Notes under the pieces: model-generated
The model's database searches: none
Told to the model about the DNA's origin: nothing
What the model saw: the letters and a program-made list of their open reading frames with translations, nothing else
Program-made: the position numbers and the translations under genes
Assembly (NCBI GenBank): GCA_910578865.1
Contig: CAJTRM010000009.1
Coordinates: 33,519-97,518 of the forward strand
From: an uncultured Dorea sp.
GTDB lineage: Bacteria; Bacillota_A; Clostridia; Lachnospirales; Lachnospiraceae
Direction of reading: 5' to 3'
Length of the DNA: 64,000 nt
Shown here: positions 16,327 through 25,510 of the stretch, piece after piece
Numbering within the stretch: the first letter of the stretch is position 1
Layout: every line of letters begins with the position of its first letter

Positions 16327-17689
16327 CTTTTTTTCCTCCGTAAAATTCCACTTCCAGGATTCTCCTGGTTTTATCTGTAACCTGGTATGCCTGATTCTGC
16401 CTGTACCCCACGATCCACATAATATGGCGTCCATCTGCCAAAAGCCATACGGCATCCCTCTCGGACTGTGGGATTTTCTCGTTAATAAAATACTGTTTTA
16501 ACTTCTGCGTACCGCCGGATGTCTGAATGGTAATGTAATCCCCCGGCTGTCTGTGCCTGATTTTTACAGTATTTTTTATTATATCATAATCAAACCATTT
16601 CGTGTAGTTTTTTTCCGGAAATATTACCCCCTTTACAGGTTTTTCAAATATGTCCAGCCTGAACATTTCTCCCGGCTGTTCCTCCTCATTCTTCCCCGTT
16701 TTGTCCGGAAGAACTTCCTTGTTCAGAAGCTCTGCTCCTTCATAGCACCGGCATGCTTTCACGCCATGAGGAAGGTCCAGCATCCTCCCTGTCTGCCTCT
16801 CAAGCAGTTCCGACAGCATCTTAATATGGATCCGTTCAATGTCCTTCCGCCTGCCGGCAGCATCACAAAGTGCTTCGTAGAGTACATATTCTCTCAGTTC
16901 ATCAGGCACCTGCATATATGCCTGCTTTTTAATGGTCAGTTTTTCCTTCCCCGGTTCCACACACAACGCTTTGTATCTCAGGATCTCTCTCTCTATATAG
17001 CCCCCCAGACTGTACAGCTGTTCCATAGTACGGCACATATGGCTTATACTTTCTCTGTTGACACGGGACTCCAAACGGGGAATAATTTCATGGCGAATCC
17101 AGTTTCTTGTGTAGTGAAGGTCAACATTCGTTTCATCCGTACAATAAGATATTCCCCTTTTTTTCAGATATGATTCAATATCTTTGCGTTTCAGACACAA
17201 AAAAGGCCGTATCCACTCCCCGTTTCTGGGTGCTATCCCCTTAAGACCGCGGAAACCTGTCCCGCGGCAGAGGTTAAAAATCAATGTCTCTGCATTATCG
17301 TTCTGGTGGTGAGCCAGCGCGATACGGGTTCCTCCGCATGCTTCCAGCTCCTTTCGGAAGCATGTCCTCCTGACCTGGCGTCCGGCCTCCTCCTCGGTCA
17401 TTCCGTGTTCTCTGGCGTAAGCAGGCACATCCTCCGTGCAGACTTTCAGTTCAATCCCCTGTTCTTCACATAGCTTTCTCACATATTTCTCGTCGGCGTC
17501 CGCAGCCTCTCCACGAATCCCATGGTTGACATGCACGGCTCTAAGGGAGAATCCGATTTCCTCCTTAAGCTCTGAAAGCATGAAAAGAAGGCATACGGAA
17601 TCAGCCCCTCCCGATACGCCTGCAATCACAATATCATCTTTTTCAAGCATCTGCCATTCTTTAACATATGCCTTTACTTTTTGATACAT
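16310..17689 (-). CDS. tilS: tRNA(Ile)-lysidine synthase
   Basis: 459 residues. The N-terminal PP-loop ATPase has GVSGGADSVCLLFML. Typical downstream segments are LRAVHVNHGIRG, ALAHHQNDNAETLIFNLCRG and RPFLCLKRKDIESYL. The C-terminal tRNA-binding domains end with a TilS-C module (VKIRHRQPGDYITIQ). It converts C34 of tRNA-Ile(CAU) to lysidine so that AUA is read. The start ATG has only a weak AAGGG-type ribosome site. It overlaps hpt by 17 bp. Confidence 0.95.
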   Translation of the reverse strand: MYQKVKAYVKEWQMLEKDDIVIAGVSGGADSVCLLFMLSELKEEIGFSLRAVHVNHGIRGEAADADEKYVRKLCEEQGIELKVCTEDVPAYAREHGMTEEEAGRQVRRTCFRKELEACGGTRIALAHHQNDNAETLIFNLCRGTGFRGLKGIAPRNGEWIRPFLCLKRKDIESYLKKRGISYCTDETNVDLHYTRNWIRHEIIPRLESRVNRESISHMCRTMEQLYSLGGYIEREILRYKALCVEPGKEKLTIKKQAYMQVPDELREYVLYEALCDAAGRRKDIERIHIKMLSELLERQTGRMLDLPHGVKACRCYEGAELLNKEVLPDKTGKNEEEQPGEMFRLDIFEKPVKGVIFPEKNYTKWFDYDIIKNTVKIRHRQPGDYITIQTSGGTQKLKQYFINEKIPQSERDAVWLLADGRHIMWIVGYRQNQAYQVTDKTRRILEVEFYGGKKDGGDS

Positions 17690-17760
17690 ATATTTTAAAT
17701 ACCCTTATCCATTCGTGATAAATCAAATATAAACAATTCCACTTTAAAAAGCAAGTCTTC

Positions 17761-19164
17761 TTATAGCTTCCATATCCCTACTGTCACGATCGTCATATCG
17801 TCCACCGGAGTTTCCTGGCTCCATTCCAGTACGTGCTCCAAAAGGTGATGGGCCAGTTCTTTCGGATTTACAATATTGGTCTCCTCAATAAAAGTACTCA
17901 TAATATTCTCCTGCTCCCCTGCCGGAAGGGCGTCCATGACACCGTCCGTAACCATAATGACAAAATCTCCGGAATCCAGTTCTTTTTTCGTTACGTCAAT
18001 TTCAATCTCCTGCAAGACACCGATCGGGAGAGTAGCAGAACTGATCTTCTCCACCTCTCCCTTTTTCTTGATAAATGTAGTGGATGCCCCGGCCTTTACA
18101 AACTCACATGAGCCATTATAGAGATCGAACAGACTGACATCCACCGTGCAGAACCTTACGTCCTCCCGTCCGATCACCAGCGCCGTATTCATCATCTGGA
18201 TAGCTGTTTTCACAGGGAACCCCGCATCCAGAAGTTCTTCCAGCATCTCTACTACCATAGTGCTCTCCTTAAATGCATCTTCCCCGGACCCCATACCGTC
18301 CGATAACGCAACGCCTTTTTTTCCGCCGGGAAGATCCGTCATCAGGAACGTATCCCCGGATATCATGTCACAGTCCTTCCCAATCCTTGCCACCCCCTGA
18401 AGAGTGTGGAATTTGGCTCCCTCCACACACGCAACTGTGCTGTACTCTTCCCCAAGGATTGGCCTTTCCCCCTGTTGGGGCGTCATAACGCGTCCAACGC
18501 AGCGGCCTACTTCCGCAGCCATTTCTTTTGTCACAATACAATGCCCTTTTACGGCCTTTACTGTAAGATGGATTTCATATTTTCCCTGAGGTGTGATATA
18601 AAAAACACAGGACAGCATTTTTACTCCGTGTTTTTTGAGATGCAGCTTCAATTTCTTTTCCAGATGATCATCCTCGAAAATACCTGCATCCAGCTCCCGG
18701 GTAGTATACTGTATCATCCTCGCGAAGCTTTTGATCTGCCCCACATACCCTTCGCGGTTCTGCACGATCTTATTGTTCCACATCAAAATCTGTTTGGCAT
18801 TTTCAAACACTTCAAGAGTTTCTCTCAAAAACCGGGGCGCCATGAGGCACTGCTTCTGCAGCTTCCGCTTTAGTTCCACATTAATCTCTGCACCATAATC
18901 TTCTACCGTATACAAAATCTCACACAGCATCTGATAAGTAGTTATTTTATTTTCTCCCAGACACTCCTCTTTCCGTTCACAGCCTTCGCATACTTTACCT
19001 GTAACCTTTTGAAACATATTTTCCAGTTCTTCTTTGGAAAATGTTCCCTTATACCCTTCCAGTGTTAAAAATGTTTTGGACAGATGGATCAGGGAATCTG
19101 CAAACTTGTCCATCTGCATGACATACGGATTTAAAAAAACCCCTTTTTCTTTTATTTCCGCCAT
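17761..19164 (-). CDS. spoIIE: SpoIIE-type PP2C phosphatase lacking the N-terminal membrane domain
   Basis: 467 residues against about 800 in Bacillus SpoIIE. No membrane helices are visible. The N-terminal third holds the linker-type cysteine cluster CEGCERKEEC (about 59-68). The C-terminal PP2C domain has LSDGMGSGEDAFKES, VTDGVMDALPAG and VDDMTIVTVGIW, giving the metal-binding aspartates. SpoIIE dephosphorylates SpoIIAA to switch on sigma-F in the forespore and normally localises through its membrane part. Position between divIC and tilS matches spoIIE synteny, so the truncated form is probably the functional one here. The start has AAAAGGGAGAAGCGT before the ATG. No in-frame upstream coding for a membrane domain exists because a terminator lies 41 bp upstream. 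Confidence 0.85.
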   Translation of the reverse strand: MAEIKEKGVFLNPYVMQMDKFADSLIHLSKTFLTLEGYKGTFSKEELENMFQKVTGKVCEGCERKEECLGENKITTYQMLCEILYTVEDYGAEINVELKRKLQKQCLMAPRFLRETLEVFENAKQILMWNNKIVQNREGYVGQIKSFARMIQYTTRELDAGIFEDDHLEKKLKLHLKKHGVKMLSCVFYITPQGKYEIHLTVKAVKGHCIVTKEMAAEVGRCVGRVMTPQQGERPILGEEYSTVACVEGAKFHTLQGVARIGKDCDMISGDTFLMTDLPGGKKGVALSDGMGSGEDAFKESTMVVEMLEELLDAGFPVKTAIQMMNTALVIGREDVRFCTVDVSLFDLYNGSCEFVKAGASTTFIKKKGEVEKISSATLPIGVLQEIEIDVTKKELDSGDFVIMVTDGVMDALPAGEQENIMSTFIEETNIVNPKELAHHLLEHVLEWSQETPVDDMTIVTVGIWKL

Positions 19165-19204
19165 ACGCTTCTCCCTTTTTACATATTTCTCTTAAAAATA
19201 CAAA

Positions 19205-19232
19205 AAGCTTTAGAATTTTCATTCTAAAGCTT
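19205..19232 (-). terminator. Intrinsic terminator between divIC and spoIIE
   Basis: Perfect 12-bp arms (AAGCTTTAGAAT and its complement) around a 4-base loop, followed on the minus strand by TTTTTG and more T-rich sequence. It separates the hup-to-divIC transcript from spoIIE, which lies only 41 bp further on. Confidence 0.85.
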
Positions 19233-19251
19233 GTCATCTGTACTTTATGTA

Positions 19252-19575
19252 TTATTTGGCCTTGAATATGATCTCGTTCTGATACACCAGCCCTAACTTC
19301 TCTCTGGCTACCTCCTCAATATATTCGTCTGTACCCACATATCCTTCCAGGTCATCGATCTCGGAAGCCCTTGCCTTTTCCTGTTCAATCTGCTCCTCGA
19401 GCTCCTGCTCCTGTGCCCGGTATGCCTTTTCCTTTGCCCGGAGTGTCACAGAATTTGCGGACACCACCGCAATCAACATCAAAATTACTGCGCTGATAGC
19501 TAGTACGCTCCTCTTATGATTCTGTACCGGCTTACCCTGCCGCTTCACGCGCTCCTTGTTCTTCTTTTTATTCAT
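19252..19575 (-). CDS. divIC: Septum formation initiator, FtsB/DivIC family
   Basis: 107 residues. The N-terminus is basic (MNKKKNKERVKRQGK) and is followed by one membrane helix at about 24-44. A coiled coil rich in Glu and Gln comes next (EKAYRAQEQELEEQIEQEK). It ends with the DivIC-type extracellular segment VGTDEYIEEVAREKLGLVYQ. It works with FtsL and DivIB in the divisome. Location after yabP-yabQ is the conserved Firmicutes arrangement. Confidence 0.9.
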   Translation of the reverse strand: MNKKKNKERVKRQGKPVQNHKRSVLAISAVILMLIAVVSANSVTLRAKEKAYRAQEQELEEQIEQEKARASEIDDLEGYVGTDEYIEEVAREKLGLVYQNEIIFKAK

Positions 19576-19651
19576 AATTATTTATCCACCCTTATATCTG
19601 CAAATGTGCAGGATTTTCCCCTTAATATCATACATCATATCTTCTTTTTTT

Positions 19652-19990
19652 TCATTTCGCAAGTTTTTCAGAAGATTTATTTCTCTTCCTCTCGTAGATT
19701 TTTTTCCGTGTCTTTTCAATCTTCCAGAGGATAATCGATGAAACAACCGCTCCCAGTACAATACCTAGTACAAAATACCAGCGGACGCTACCATCACTTG
19801 TATGGTAAATCTGCACAAACAGATAAACTGCAGCGCCGATCCAAAACAGCATATCCTCAATCTCAACTGCATAAAGGCTGTGTCTGACAATGCTCCTGAA
19901 ACAACAAATGCAGCGGTATGACAAACGGACGACAGCGCCTGCTATCACTGCCAGCAAAAATATCATAACCTCTTCTCTTATTTCCAGCAT
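19652..19990 (-). CDS. yabQ: Spore cortex biosynthesis protein YabQ
   Basis: 112 residues from the ATG at 19988-19990 (MLEIREEVMIFLLAVIAG). A longer frame to 20107 overlaps yabP and is not used. Three hydrophobic segments (about 8-28, 45-65, 73-92) are followed by a basic tail (KIEKTRKKIYERKRNK), the usual YabQ form. YabQ is a sigma-E-dependent membrane protein needed for spore cortex formation in Bacillus. It starts 7 bp after the yabP stop. Family call rests on topology plus exact synteny. Confidence 0.85.
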   Translation of the reverse strand: MLEIREEVMIFLLAVIAGAVVRLSYRCICCFRSIVRHSLYAVEIEDMLFWIGAAVYLFVQIYHTSDGSVRWYFVLGIVLGAVVSSIILWKIEKTRKKIYERKRNKSSEKLAK

Positions 19991-19997
19991 CGCAGTT

Positions 19998-20282
19998 CTA
20001 CCTGAACAGCTTAGAAAACAGATTATCCGCCTGTTTTCCGCCTGCATGTATTTCAGAATAGGCAATACTGTCAATATTTCCCGACATATCCACCTCACCC
20101 TTCTCAAGGCTCAGTTTATTCACATGCAGATCCGTTCCCTTCACCATCATCATGCCCTGTTCTGTCTCCAGCAAAATCTCATTCAGATCAAAGGAAAGTA
20201 CGTCTATCACCCCGGTTACCAGACTTGTCTTCCGGTTATTTACGACCAGTTTATGATTTTTCTGTGTCGTTCTCTCTTCCAT
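19998..20282 (-). CDS. yabP: Sporulation protein YabP
   Basis: 94 residues from the ATG at 20280-20282 (MEERTTQKNHKLVVNNRKT). The frame also opens 27 bp earlier, but the shorter start has AAAGG at about 10-14 bp. YabP family features include LVVNNRKTSLVTGVIDVLSF and LLETEQGMMMVKGTDLHVNK, a small beta-rich YabP/YqfC fold. It is required for sporulation in Bacillus and is encoded with yabQ as here. Confidence 0.9.
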   Translation of the reverse strand: MEERTTQKNHKLVVNNRKTSLVTGVIDVLSFDLNEILLETEQGMMMVKGTDLHVNKLSLEKGEVDMSGNIDSIAYSEIHAGGKQADNLFSKLFR

Positions 20283-20330
20283 ACCATCACAACCTTTCTT
20301 AATAATCATATGAAGGGTTGTTTCTTTTTA

Positions 20331-20570
20331 TTACAAATATTTGAACAAGTTCCCCGCTTCTTCCTTTTTGGTCGTTTCCTTGATGTCCAGCACTTCTACC
20401 CTGACCGACTTTGTCCCGAACTGAATTTCTATAACGTCCCCGATCCTGACCTTGACGGATGCCTTCGCCACATTTCCGTTCACAAGGACTCTCCCTGCAT
20501 CGCACGCTTCGTTAGCCACAGTCCGTCTTTTGATCAGGCGGGAAACCTTTAAAAATTTGTCCAATCTCAT
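20331..20570 (-). CDS. rqcP: RqcP/YabO-type S4 RNA-binding protein
   Basis: 79 residues from the ATG at 20568-20570 (MRLDKFLKVSRLIKRRTVA). An S4 domain spans nearly the whole chain (VANEACDAGRVLVNGN, KVRIGDVIEIQFG). The frame continues upstream to 20681 without family similarity. RqcP works with RqcH in C-terminal poly-alanine tailing of stalled nascent chains. The short tail (TKKEEAGNLFKYL) is also normal. Between hup and yabP it sits in its conserved place. Confidence 0.92.
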   Translation of the reverse strand: MRLDKFLKVSRLIKRRTVANEACDAGRVLVNGNVAKASVKVRIGDVIEIQFGTKSVRVEVLDIKETTKKEEAGNLFKYL

Positions 20571-20706
20571 ATCTTTCACCCGTTCCTTTCCGCAAACACA
20601 AAAAGGACGGAAAGCGCATTGACTGCCTCCGTCCGTAAAAATTATCCGCGCTATGTTTTCACCAAATAACATTAGCCGCAAGACTATTATACCATTTCAT
20701 TTCCGA

Positions 20707-20982
20707 TTATGCGTTAACAGCATCCTTTAACGCTTTTCCTGCTTTAAATTTTGGAGCCTTGCAAGCTGCAATCTTCATAGTCTTTCCAGTCTGAGGATTC
20801 CTTCCCTCTCTTGCCGATCTCTGGCTTACTTCAAATGTACCGAAACCTACTAACTGGATCTTATGGTCTTTCTTTAATTCTTCTGTTACTACATCAACAA
20901 AAGCCTTTAATGCTTTTTCTGAATCTTTCTTTGACAATTCTGCTCTGTCAGCAATAGCTGCAACTAATTCTGTTTTGTTCAT
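20707..20982 (-). CDS. hup: DNA-binding protein HU
   Basis: 91 residues, standard HU length. MNKTELVAAIADRAELSKKD at the start and the DNA-binding arm segment GFGTFEVSQRSAREGRNPQT are diagnostic. HU dimers bend and compact DNA without strict sequence specificity. It is the first gene of the operon to divIC, behind a strong promoter at 21074-21102. GAGGAGGAAATTATCC precedes the ATG. Confidence 0.97.
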   Translation of the reverse strand: MNKTELVAAIADRAELSKKDSEKALKAFVDVVTEELKKDHKIQLVGFGTFEVSQRSAREGRNPQTGKTMKIAACKAPKFKAGKALKDAVNA

Positions 20983-21073
20983 GGATAATTTCCTCCTCTT
21001 GTTTAACTATAGAATCCTCAAATCATTCTATTTTGATGGCTGCATGTCCCCACGCGTATTCACCCTATTCATT

Positions 21074-21102
21074 GTTATACCTGTTTTCCCTATGTTTGTC
21101 AA
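21074..21102 (-). promoter_or_regulatory. Promoter of the hup operon
   Basis: Minus-strand TTGACA (21097-21102), 17 bp, then TATAAC (21074-21079), about 92 bp before the hup ATG. Near-consensus sigma-A form. Confidence 0.85.
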
Positions 21103-21166
21103 GGTTTTTTACAAGTTTGCTCCCATTTACCGGGGTTTTGACATTTTTTACCACTTATAAAATTCT

Positions 21167-22168
21167 TTATAAATGAAACTCAAAGATATTCTCCAAAAAT
21201 CTTTCTTTTTCTTTTGTCTGAAAAATTGCCGTCTGCAGTTTCTCAATACTTTTTATGGAAATCCATGCCTTATTAGAGTGATAGTAGGAGCTTGCGATCT
21301 TCCAGAATTTCTCCGGATATGCCAGCCGGATCTTCATATATTCCATCTCTTCTTCCGACAACGGCTTAATTGCCGAGTAGGCATTCAGTATATTGTCTCC
21401 GAGCCTTTCTTTCCACCCATGTTTTTCCATTATTTTCCTCAGGAAGTAATACAGATCCTCCACCTGGACATCCCGCTTAAATTTCCCGAAATTTGTCGTA
21501 GCTTCTACTCCCGGCCTGTACTCTTCTCTCTGCATCAGGATATTATGATAATTATATTCCCCATGAGTCATGCAGTAGTTTTCTGCACTTTCCTGATACA
21601 GCCTGTCATAGCCGGAATGCTCTAACAAATCTTCTGCTGCGTCTGCCCACTGGTACATCTGATCAAAGCATTTCAAAAAAGCAAATTCAAACTCTCCCTT
21701 CGGAGACTGGCCGCGCATAAACCTGCGGACTTTTTTCAACTCTCTGCCATGCCTTAAATACACTTCTTTCATATGCTCTGACAGCGGTACCTTCTGCTCC
21801 AGGTTCTTTTTCATGATCACATGAAGCTTTGCCAGATTCCCTGCCGCCTCCAAAAGCTCCGGAGTTTTCCTGATATCACACTCACGCCCCTGGAACCAGC
21901 GTTTTAATATATATTTACTCCCATCCTCCAGACAAACAATAGTATTCCCTGATCTGTCCGGAATCATACGGTCAATATTTTCGTATCCCTGTTTTGCCAG
22001 ATGTTCATGTAGCTCACAAAGCACAGGAATACGATTTTCCGATACTGACACCTCCTTTAGCAGAAACAGCCCCTGCTTTGTGTCGCATAAAACAGCACCC
22101 CTCGTCTTGCGGGTGCTGATTACGTCAATATTATACTGATCTAAAATATTTCGTTCATATTCCTGCAT
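21167..22168 (-). CDS. CotS-family spore coat kinase-like protein
   Basis: 333 residues from the ATG at 22166-22168 (MQEYERNILDQYN), which has AGGGGAAAG 5 bp ahead; an ATG 15 bp further upstream lacks such a site. The fold is aminoglycoside-phosphotransferase/protein-kinase-like. An N-lobe carries the nucleotide lysine region (KQGLFLLKEVS), then HGEYNYHNIL at the catalytic loop and VEDLYYFLRK at the metal-binding position. The usual catalytic Asp after HG is replaced by Glu. This arrangement is typical of CotS/YutH spore coat proteins. The substrate is unknown. Confidence 0.8.
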   Translation of the reverse strand: MQEYERNILDQYNIDVISTRKTRGAVLCDTKQGLFLLKEVSVSENRIPVLCELHEHLAKQGYENIDRMIPDRSGNTIVCLEDGSKYILKRWFQGRECDIRKTPELLEAAGNLAKLHVIMKKNLEQKVPLSEHMKEVYLRHGRELKKVRRFMRGQSPKGEFEFAFLKCFDQMYQWADAAEDLLEHSGYDRLYQESAENYCMTHGEYNYHNILMQREEYRPGVEATTNFGKFKRDVQVEDLYYFLRKIMEKHGWKERLGDNILNAYSAIKPLSEEEMEYMKIRLAYPEKFWKIASSYYHSNKAWISIKSIEKLQTAIFQTKEKERFLENIFEFHL

Positions 22169-22252
22169 ATCTTTCCCCTGCACTTTACTTTACATATTCT
22201 TTCTAAACGTATGTTAAAAACAGGGAAAATATGAGTTATGGAGAGCTCTTTT

Positions 22253-23590
22253 TTAAAAATCCTCCTTAACCCGCTTTAGCAATTCTTCTTTTACATTCAG
22301 CTTCGGATCCTCAATCACAGCATCCAGAAGCTCTGTAAGCTTCTCTCCGATCTCCTTCCCCGGACTCATTCCGGCGCTGATCAGGTCTCTGCCGCTTACA
22401 GCAAGTGTTTTCAATGACACACACTGTCCGGCCTCTGTAATCTCATGATACAACTGCTCTATGTCATCCAGATTCTTTATCTTTTCCTCTCTTTGATACA
22501 GGCTCTGTGCAAGCACATCCGCACGGCGCACCTCCATATAGCAGGGAAACAGCTCTTCACCGACTCTGGCCATCATGCGCCGGACATTGCGCGATGTCGC
22601 AGGCATACGGTAATCATGGCACCGCACCAGCTGCGATACCTTACGCAAAGTATCATTATCGAACTTCAGTCTTCTTAATACCTGCCGTGCGATCTCCTCG
22701 CTCTTGGCAGCATGCTTTTTAAAATGTGCGACACCGTCGGCATCCACCGTCTTAAGCGCCGGCTTCCCCATATCATGAAGAAGCATAGTCAGCCTCAGCA
22801 CTTTGTCGGCCCGGATATTCTGAAGGGCGCACAGCGTATGGTCTCCTACACTGTACATATGGTGGGGCGTCTCCTGCCCGGTCGCCATAAGCCTGTCAAA
22901 TTCCGGCAGAAACTGCCCGGTTATTCCAAGTTCCCAGGCAGTCCTTAAAAGCTCCGGATGATCAGATACCAGCATCTTTACAAACTCGGCCTGAATCCGC
23001 TCCGCACTGATCTGCCGGAGCGTCGGAGCCAGCTCTCTCATTGCTTCTCTTGTGGTGTCTTCAATCTTAAAATCAAGCTGCGCGGCAAAACGTACCCCCC
23101 GCAGAATACGGAGTGCATCTTCCCGAAACCGTTCTTTGGCCGTTCCGACACAGCGTATGATTCCGCTGTTCAGATCCTCTGTCCCTCCGAAAATATCCAC
23201 CAGGCCTTCTTTTTCATTATATGCCATCGCATTGATGGTAAAATCCCGGCGGAGCAGATCTTCCCTTAAGTTCCTTGTAAATACTACTTCCTTCGGATGC
23301 CGGCTGTCCTCATATTCGCCGTCAATACGGTAGGTTGTCACCTCAAATCCCTCATGATCCAGAAGCACCGTCACTGTTCCGTGCTCAATTCCTGTATCAA
23401 AGGTCCTGTGAAACAGCGCTTTTATCTCTTCCGGTTTCGCTGATGTGGTAATGTCCCAGTCTCCGGGCGTTCTTCCGAGCATAGAATCTCTGACACATCC
23501 CCCCACCGCATAGGCCTCATAGCCATTCATCTGAAGAGTCGTAATAATCTTATGCACTTTTTCGGGCAATTCTATTTTCAGGATATCCAC
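22253..23590 (-). CDS. cca: CCA tRNA nucleotidyltransferase
   Basis: 445 residues from the GTG at 23588-23590 (MDILKIELPEKV). The upstream GTG at 23602 falls within the ribosome site AGGAGTG, so the second GTG is preferred. The class II nucleotidyltransferase motif is clear: GYEAYAVGGCVRDSMLG, then GDWDITTSAKPEEI and FTINAMAYNEKEG. A C-terminal HD domain (LLHDMGKPALKTVDADG) is present. It adds or repairs the 3' CCA of tRNAs. Genes for cotS-like protein and proS flank it on the same strand. Confidence 0.95.
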   Translation of the reverse strand: MDILKIELPEKVHKIITTLQMNGYEAYAVGGCVRDSMLGRTPGDWDITTSAKPEEIKALFHRTFDTGIEHGTVTVLLDHEGFEVTTYRIDGEYEDSRHPKEVVFTRNLREDLLRRDFTINAMAYNEKEGLVDIFGGTEDLNSGIIRCVGTAKERFREDALRILRGVRFAAQLDFKIEDTTREAMRELAPTLRQISAERIQAEFVKMLVSDHPELLRTAWELGITGQFLPEFDRLMATGQETPHHMYSVGDHTLCALQNIRADKVLRLTMLLHDMGKPALKTVDADGVAHFKKHAAKSEEIARQVLRRLKFDNDTLRKVSQLVRCHDYRMPATSRNVRRMMARVGEELFPCYMEVRRADVLAQSLYQREEKIKNLDDIEQLYHEITEAGQCVSLKTLAVSGRDLISAGMSPGKEIGEKLTELLDAVIEDPKLNVKEELLKRVKEDF

Positions 23591-23614
23591 AAGCCAAAAC
23601 ACTCCTATAAATAT

Positions 23615-25054
23615 TTAGTAAGATTTGCCCCAGTATGCCATATGCTTCGCTGGCTTTCCGCACCAGATACATTTGTCTGATATCATTTCCTCATCCTCGA
23701 TCAGACATCTGGTTGCAGCCCCGCCGGTCACATATTTAACCTCGCCTTCGCATTCCGGATCTCCGCACCAGCAGGCCTTCACAAATCCACGATTTGCCTT
23801 GAACTTCTCTTCCATCTCTTTCATATCCGTCGCAGAATCAATATGGTTGTCCAGGAAGGCCTTCGCCTTATCATACATATCTTTCTGCTCCTGCTCTAAG
23901 ATCTCACGCAGCTTTACAGCAATCTCGTCCATAGGAACAACCGTCTTTTCACGATTGTCGCGGCGCACAACAATCACCTGATTGTTTTCAATATCCTTTG
24001 GCCCGATCTCAATACGTGTAGGAATACCGAGAATCTCCTGCTCAGCAAATTTCCATCCGGGGCTCTTCTCAGAATCATCAATCCTTACTCTGTAGCCAGC
24101 CTTTTTAAGTTCATCCATCAATGCATAAGCCTTGTCAAGTACACCCTCCTTATGCTGGGCGATCGGAATGATCCTGCATTCAACAGGTGCAACATGCGGA
24201 GGCAGCACAAGCCCGTCGTCATCTCCGTGAACCATGATCAGTGCACCGATGCTTCTTGTGGACCAGCCCCATGAAGTCTCATATACACTTTGAGGTTCAT
24301 TATTTTTGTCAATATATTTAATACCGAACGCATCCGGGAACCCGCTGCCGAAGAAATGGCTCGTCGCAGACTGCAGTGCCTTCCCGTCGTGCATGAGAGC
24401 CTCAACGGTATAAGTATCCTGCGCTCCTGCAAACTTCTCGTGTTCTGCCTTCCTTCCGGATACATATGGAATTGCCAGTGTCTCTCTGTAACAATCCTCA
24501 TACACATGGAACATCTGGATCGTACGCTCCTCTGCTTCCTCATAGGTTGCATGGATCGTATGTCCTTCCTGCCACAGAAATTCTCTTGAACGAAGGAAAG
24601 GCCTCGTGGTCTTCTCCCAGCGAAGCACAGAGTTCCACTGGTTCCATACCTTCGGAAGATCTCTGTAGGATTTTACCGTCCTTGCCCAAAGATCACAGAA
24701 TAACGTCTCAGACGTAGGACGGATACACAGTCTTTCCTGCAGCCTCTCCATGCCTCCGTGCGTTACCCAGGCAACCTCCGGGGCAAAGCCGTCCACATGG
24801 TCTGCTTCCTTCTCAAGCAGGCTCTCGGGAATCAGCAGAGGCAGAGATACATTTTCCACGCCTGTTTCTTTAAAGCGCCTGTCCAGATCTGCCTGGATCA
24901 GTTCCCAGATTGCATATCCGTTCGGCAGATAGTTAAGACATCCCTTAACACTTGAATAATCACACAGATTTGCTTCACGCACAACGTCCGTATACCACTG
25001 TGCAAAGTTTTCATCACGAGGTGTAATATTTTTTACTAATTTTTCCTTTGCCAT
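23615..25054 (-). CDS. proS: Prolyl-tRNA synthetase, archaeal/eukaryal-type
   Basis: 479 residues, the length of the short class without the inserted editing domain. Class II motifs include the motif 2 region WNSVLRWEKTTRPFLRSREF and motif 3 near STRSIGALIMVHGDDDGL. The C-terminal zinc-type domain has CWCGDPECEG and CIWCGKPAKHMAYWG and ends in Tyr (GKSY), as in this class. It charges tRNA-Pro. Upstream lies a T-box leader (25154-25395), so expression should rise when uncharged tRNA-Pro accumulates. Confidence 0.96.
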   Translation of the reverse strand: MAKEKLVKNITPRDENFAQWYTDVVREANLCDYSSVKGCLNYLPNGYAIWELIQADLDRRFKETGVENVSLPLLIPESLLEKEADHVDGFAPEVAWVTHGGMERLQERLCIRPTSETLFCDLWARTVKSYRDLPKVWNQWNSVLRWEKTTRPFLRSREFLWQEGHTIHATYEEAEERTIQMFHVYEDCYRETLAIPYVSGRKAEHEKFAGAQDTYTVEALMHDGKALQSATSHFFGSGFPDAFGIKYIDKNNEPQSVYETSWGWSTRSIGALIMVHGDDDGLVLPPHVAPVECRIIPIAQHKEGVLDKAYALMDELKKAGYRVRIDDSEKSPGWKFAEQEILGIPTRIEIGPKDIENNQVIVVRRDNREKTVVPMDEIAVKLREILEQEQKDMYDKAKAFLDNHIDSATDMKEMEEKFKANRGFVKACWCGDPECEGEVKYVTGGAATRCLIEDEEMISDKCIWCGKPAKHMAYWGKSY

Positions 25055-25153
25055 GTCTCTTTTCTCCTTCTCTTTTTAAGCACATTTGTGCGGAACTCAT
25101 TGCTCCGCAGGATCTCTCACCAAGAGCGCATTATTAAGCATTTTATATCATAC

Positions 25154-25395
25154 AAAAACGCCGACCCCTGCGCTCCCTAAAAAGGGACCGAAAAGCTCGG
25201 CGGTACCACCCTAGTTAACTGCAGGCTCTCCCGCAGTTCTCTCCATTCGCCGTTAACGCCGGCCAAAACGCTGCATTTTCATACAGAGGCTCCAAGGCCG
25301 GTTCCACATAAGTTCCAGGCAGGAATCTCACACCATATGATCCCCTCTCTGAGCCAGCTTACATGTACTAATCCTCTTCGCAGCCAAAAAATATT
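25154..25395 (-). promoter_or_regulatory. T-box riboswitch leader of proS
   Basis: On the minus strand the T-box sequence AGGGTGGTACCGC is found at about 25200-25212. It is followed by a terminator whose arms CGCCGA and TCGGCG enclose further structure and end in TTTTT (25154-25158). The region upstream (to about 25395) can form Stem I, with AGTA and GAGAGGGG blocks. CCT triplets occur in its 3' half, candidates for a proline specifier, but I could not fix the specifier loop by eye. Uncharged tRNA should favour the antiterminator. Confidence 0.9.
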
Positions 25396-25407
25396 GAATT
25401 AATCGTA

Positions 25408-25436
25408 ATTCTAATCTATCAATTTTCATTTGTCAA
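25408..25436 (-). promoter_or_regulatory. Promoter of the proS T-box transcript
   Basis: Minus-strand TTGACA (25431-25436), 17 bp, TAGAAT (25408-25413), placed just ahead of the T-box leader. Confidence 0.85.
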
Positions 25437-25448
25437 GGGAGAAACTGC

Positions 25449-25493
25449 AAAAAAGTGCCGCCCGGCAGCCATAAAAACGGCCGCCAGACGGCA
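25449..25493 (-). terminator. Intrinsic terminator after spoVG
   Basis: GC-rich arms (25456-25470 and 25479-25493, a few mismatches) with loop gttttta (minus strand), followed by a T6 run at 25449-25454. It ends the glgC-glgD-spoVG transcript just before the proS promoter. Confidence 0.85.
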
Positions 25494-25510
25494 TTCCTTT
25501 CAGATATTTT

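Noticed and set aside
16327..16455. N-terminal extension of hpt into tilS
   Set aside because: A strong ribosome site and family length support the start at 16326, and the extension has no Hpt similarity.
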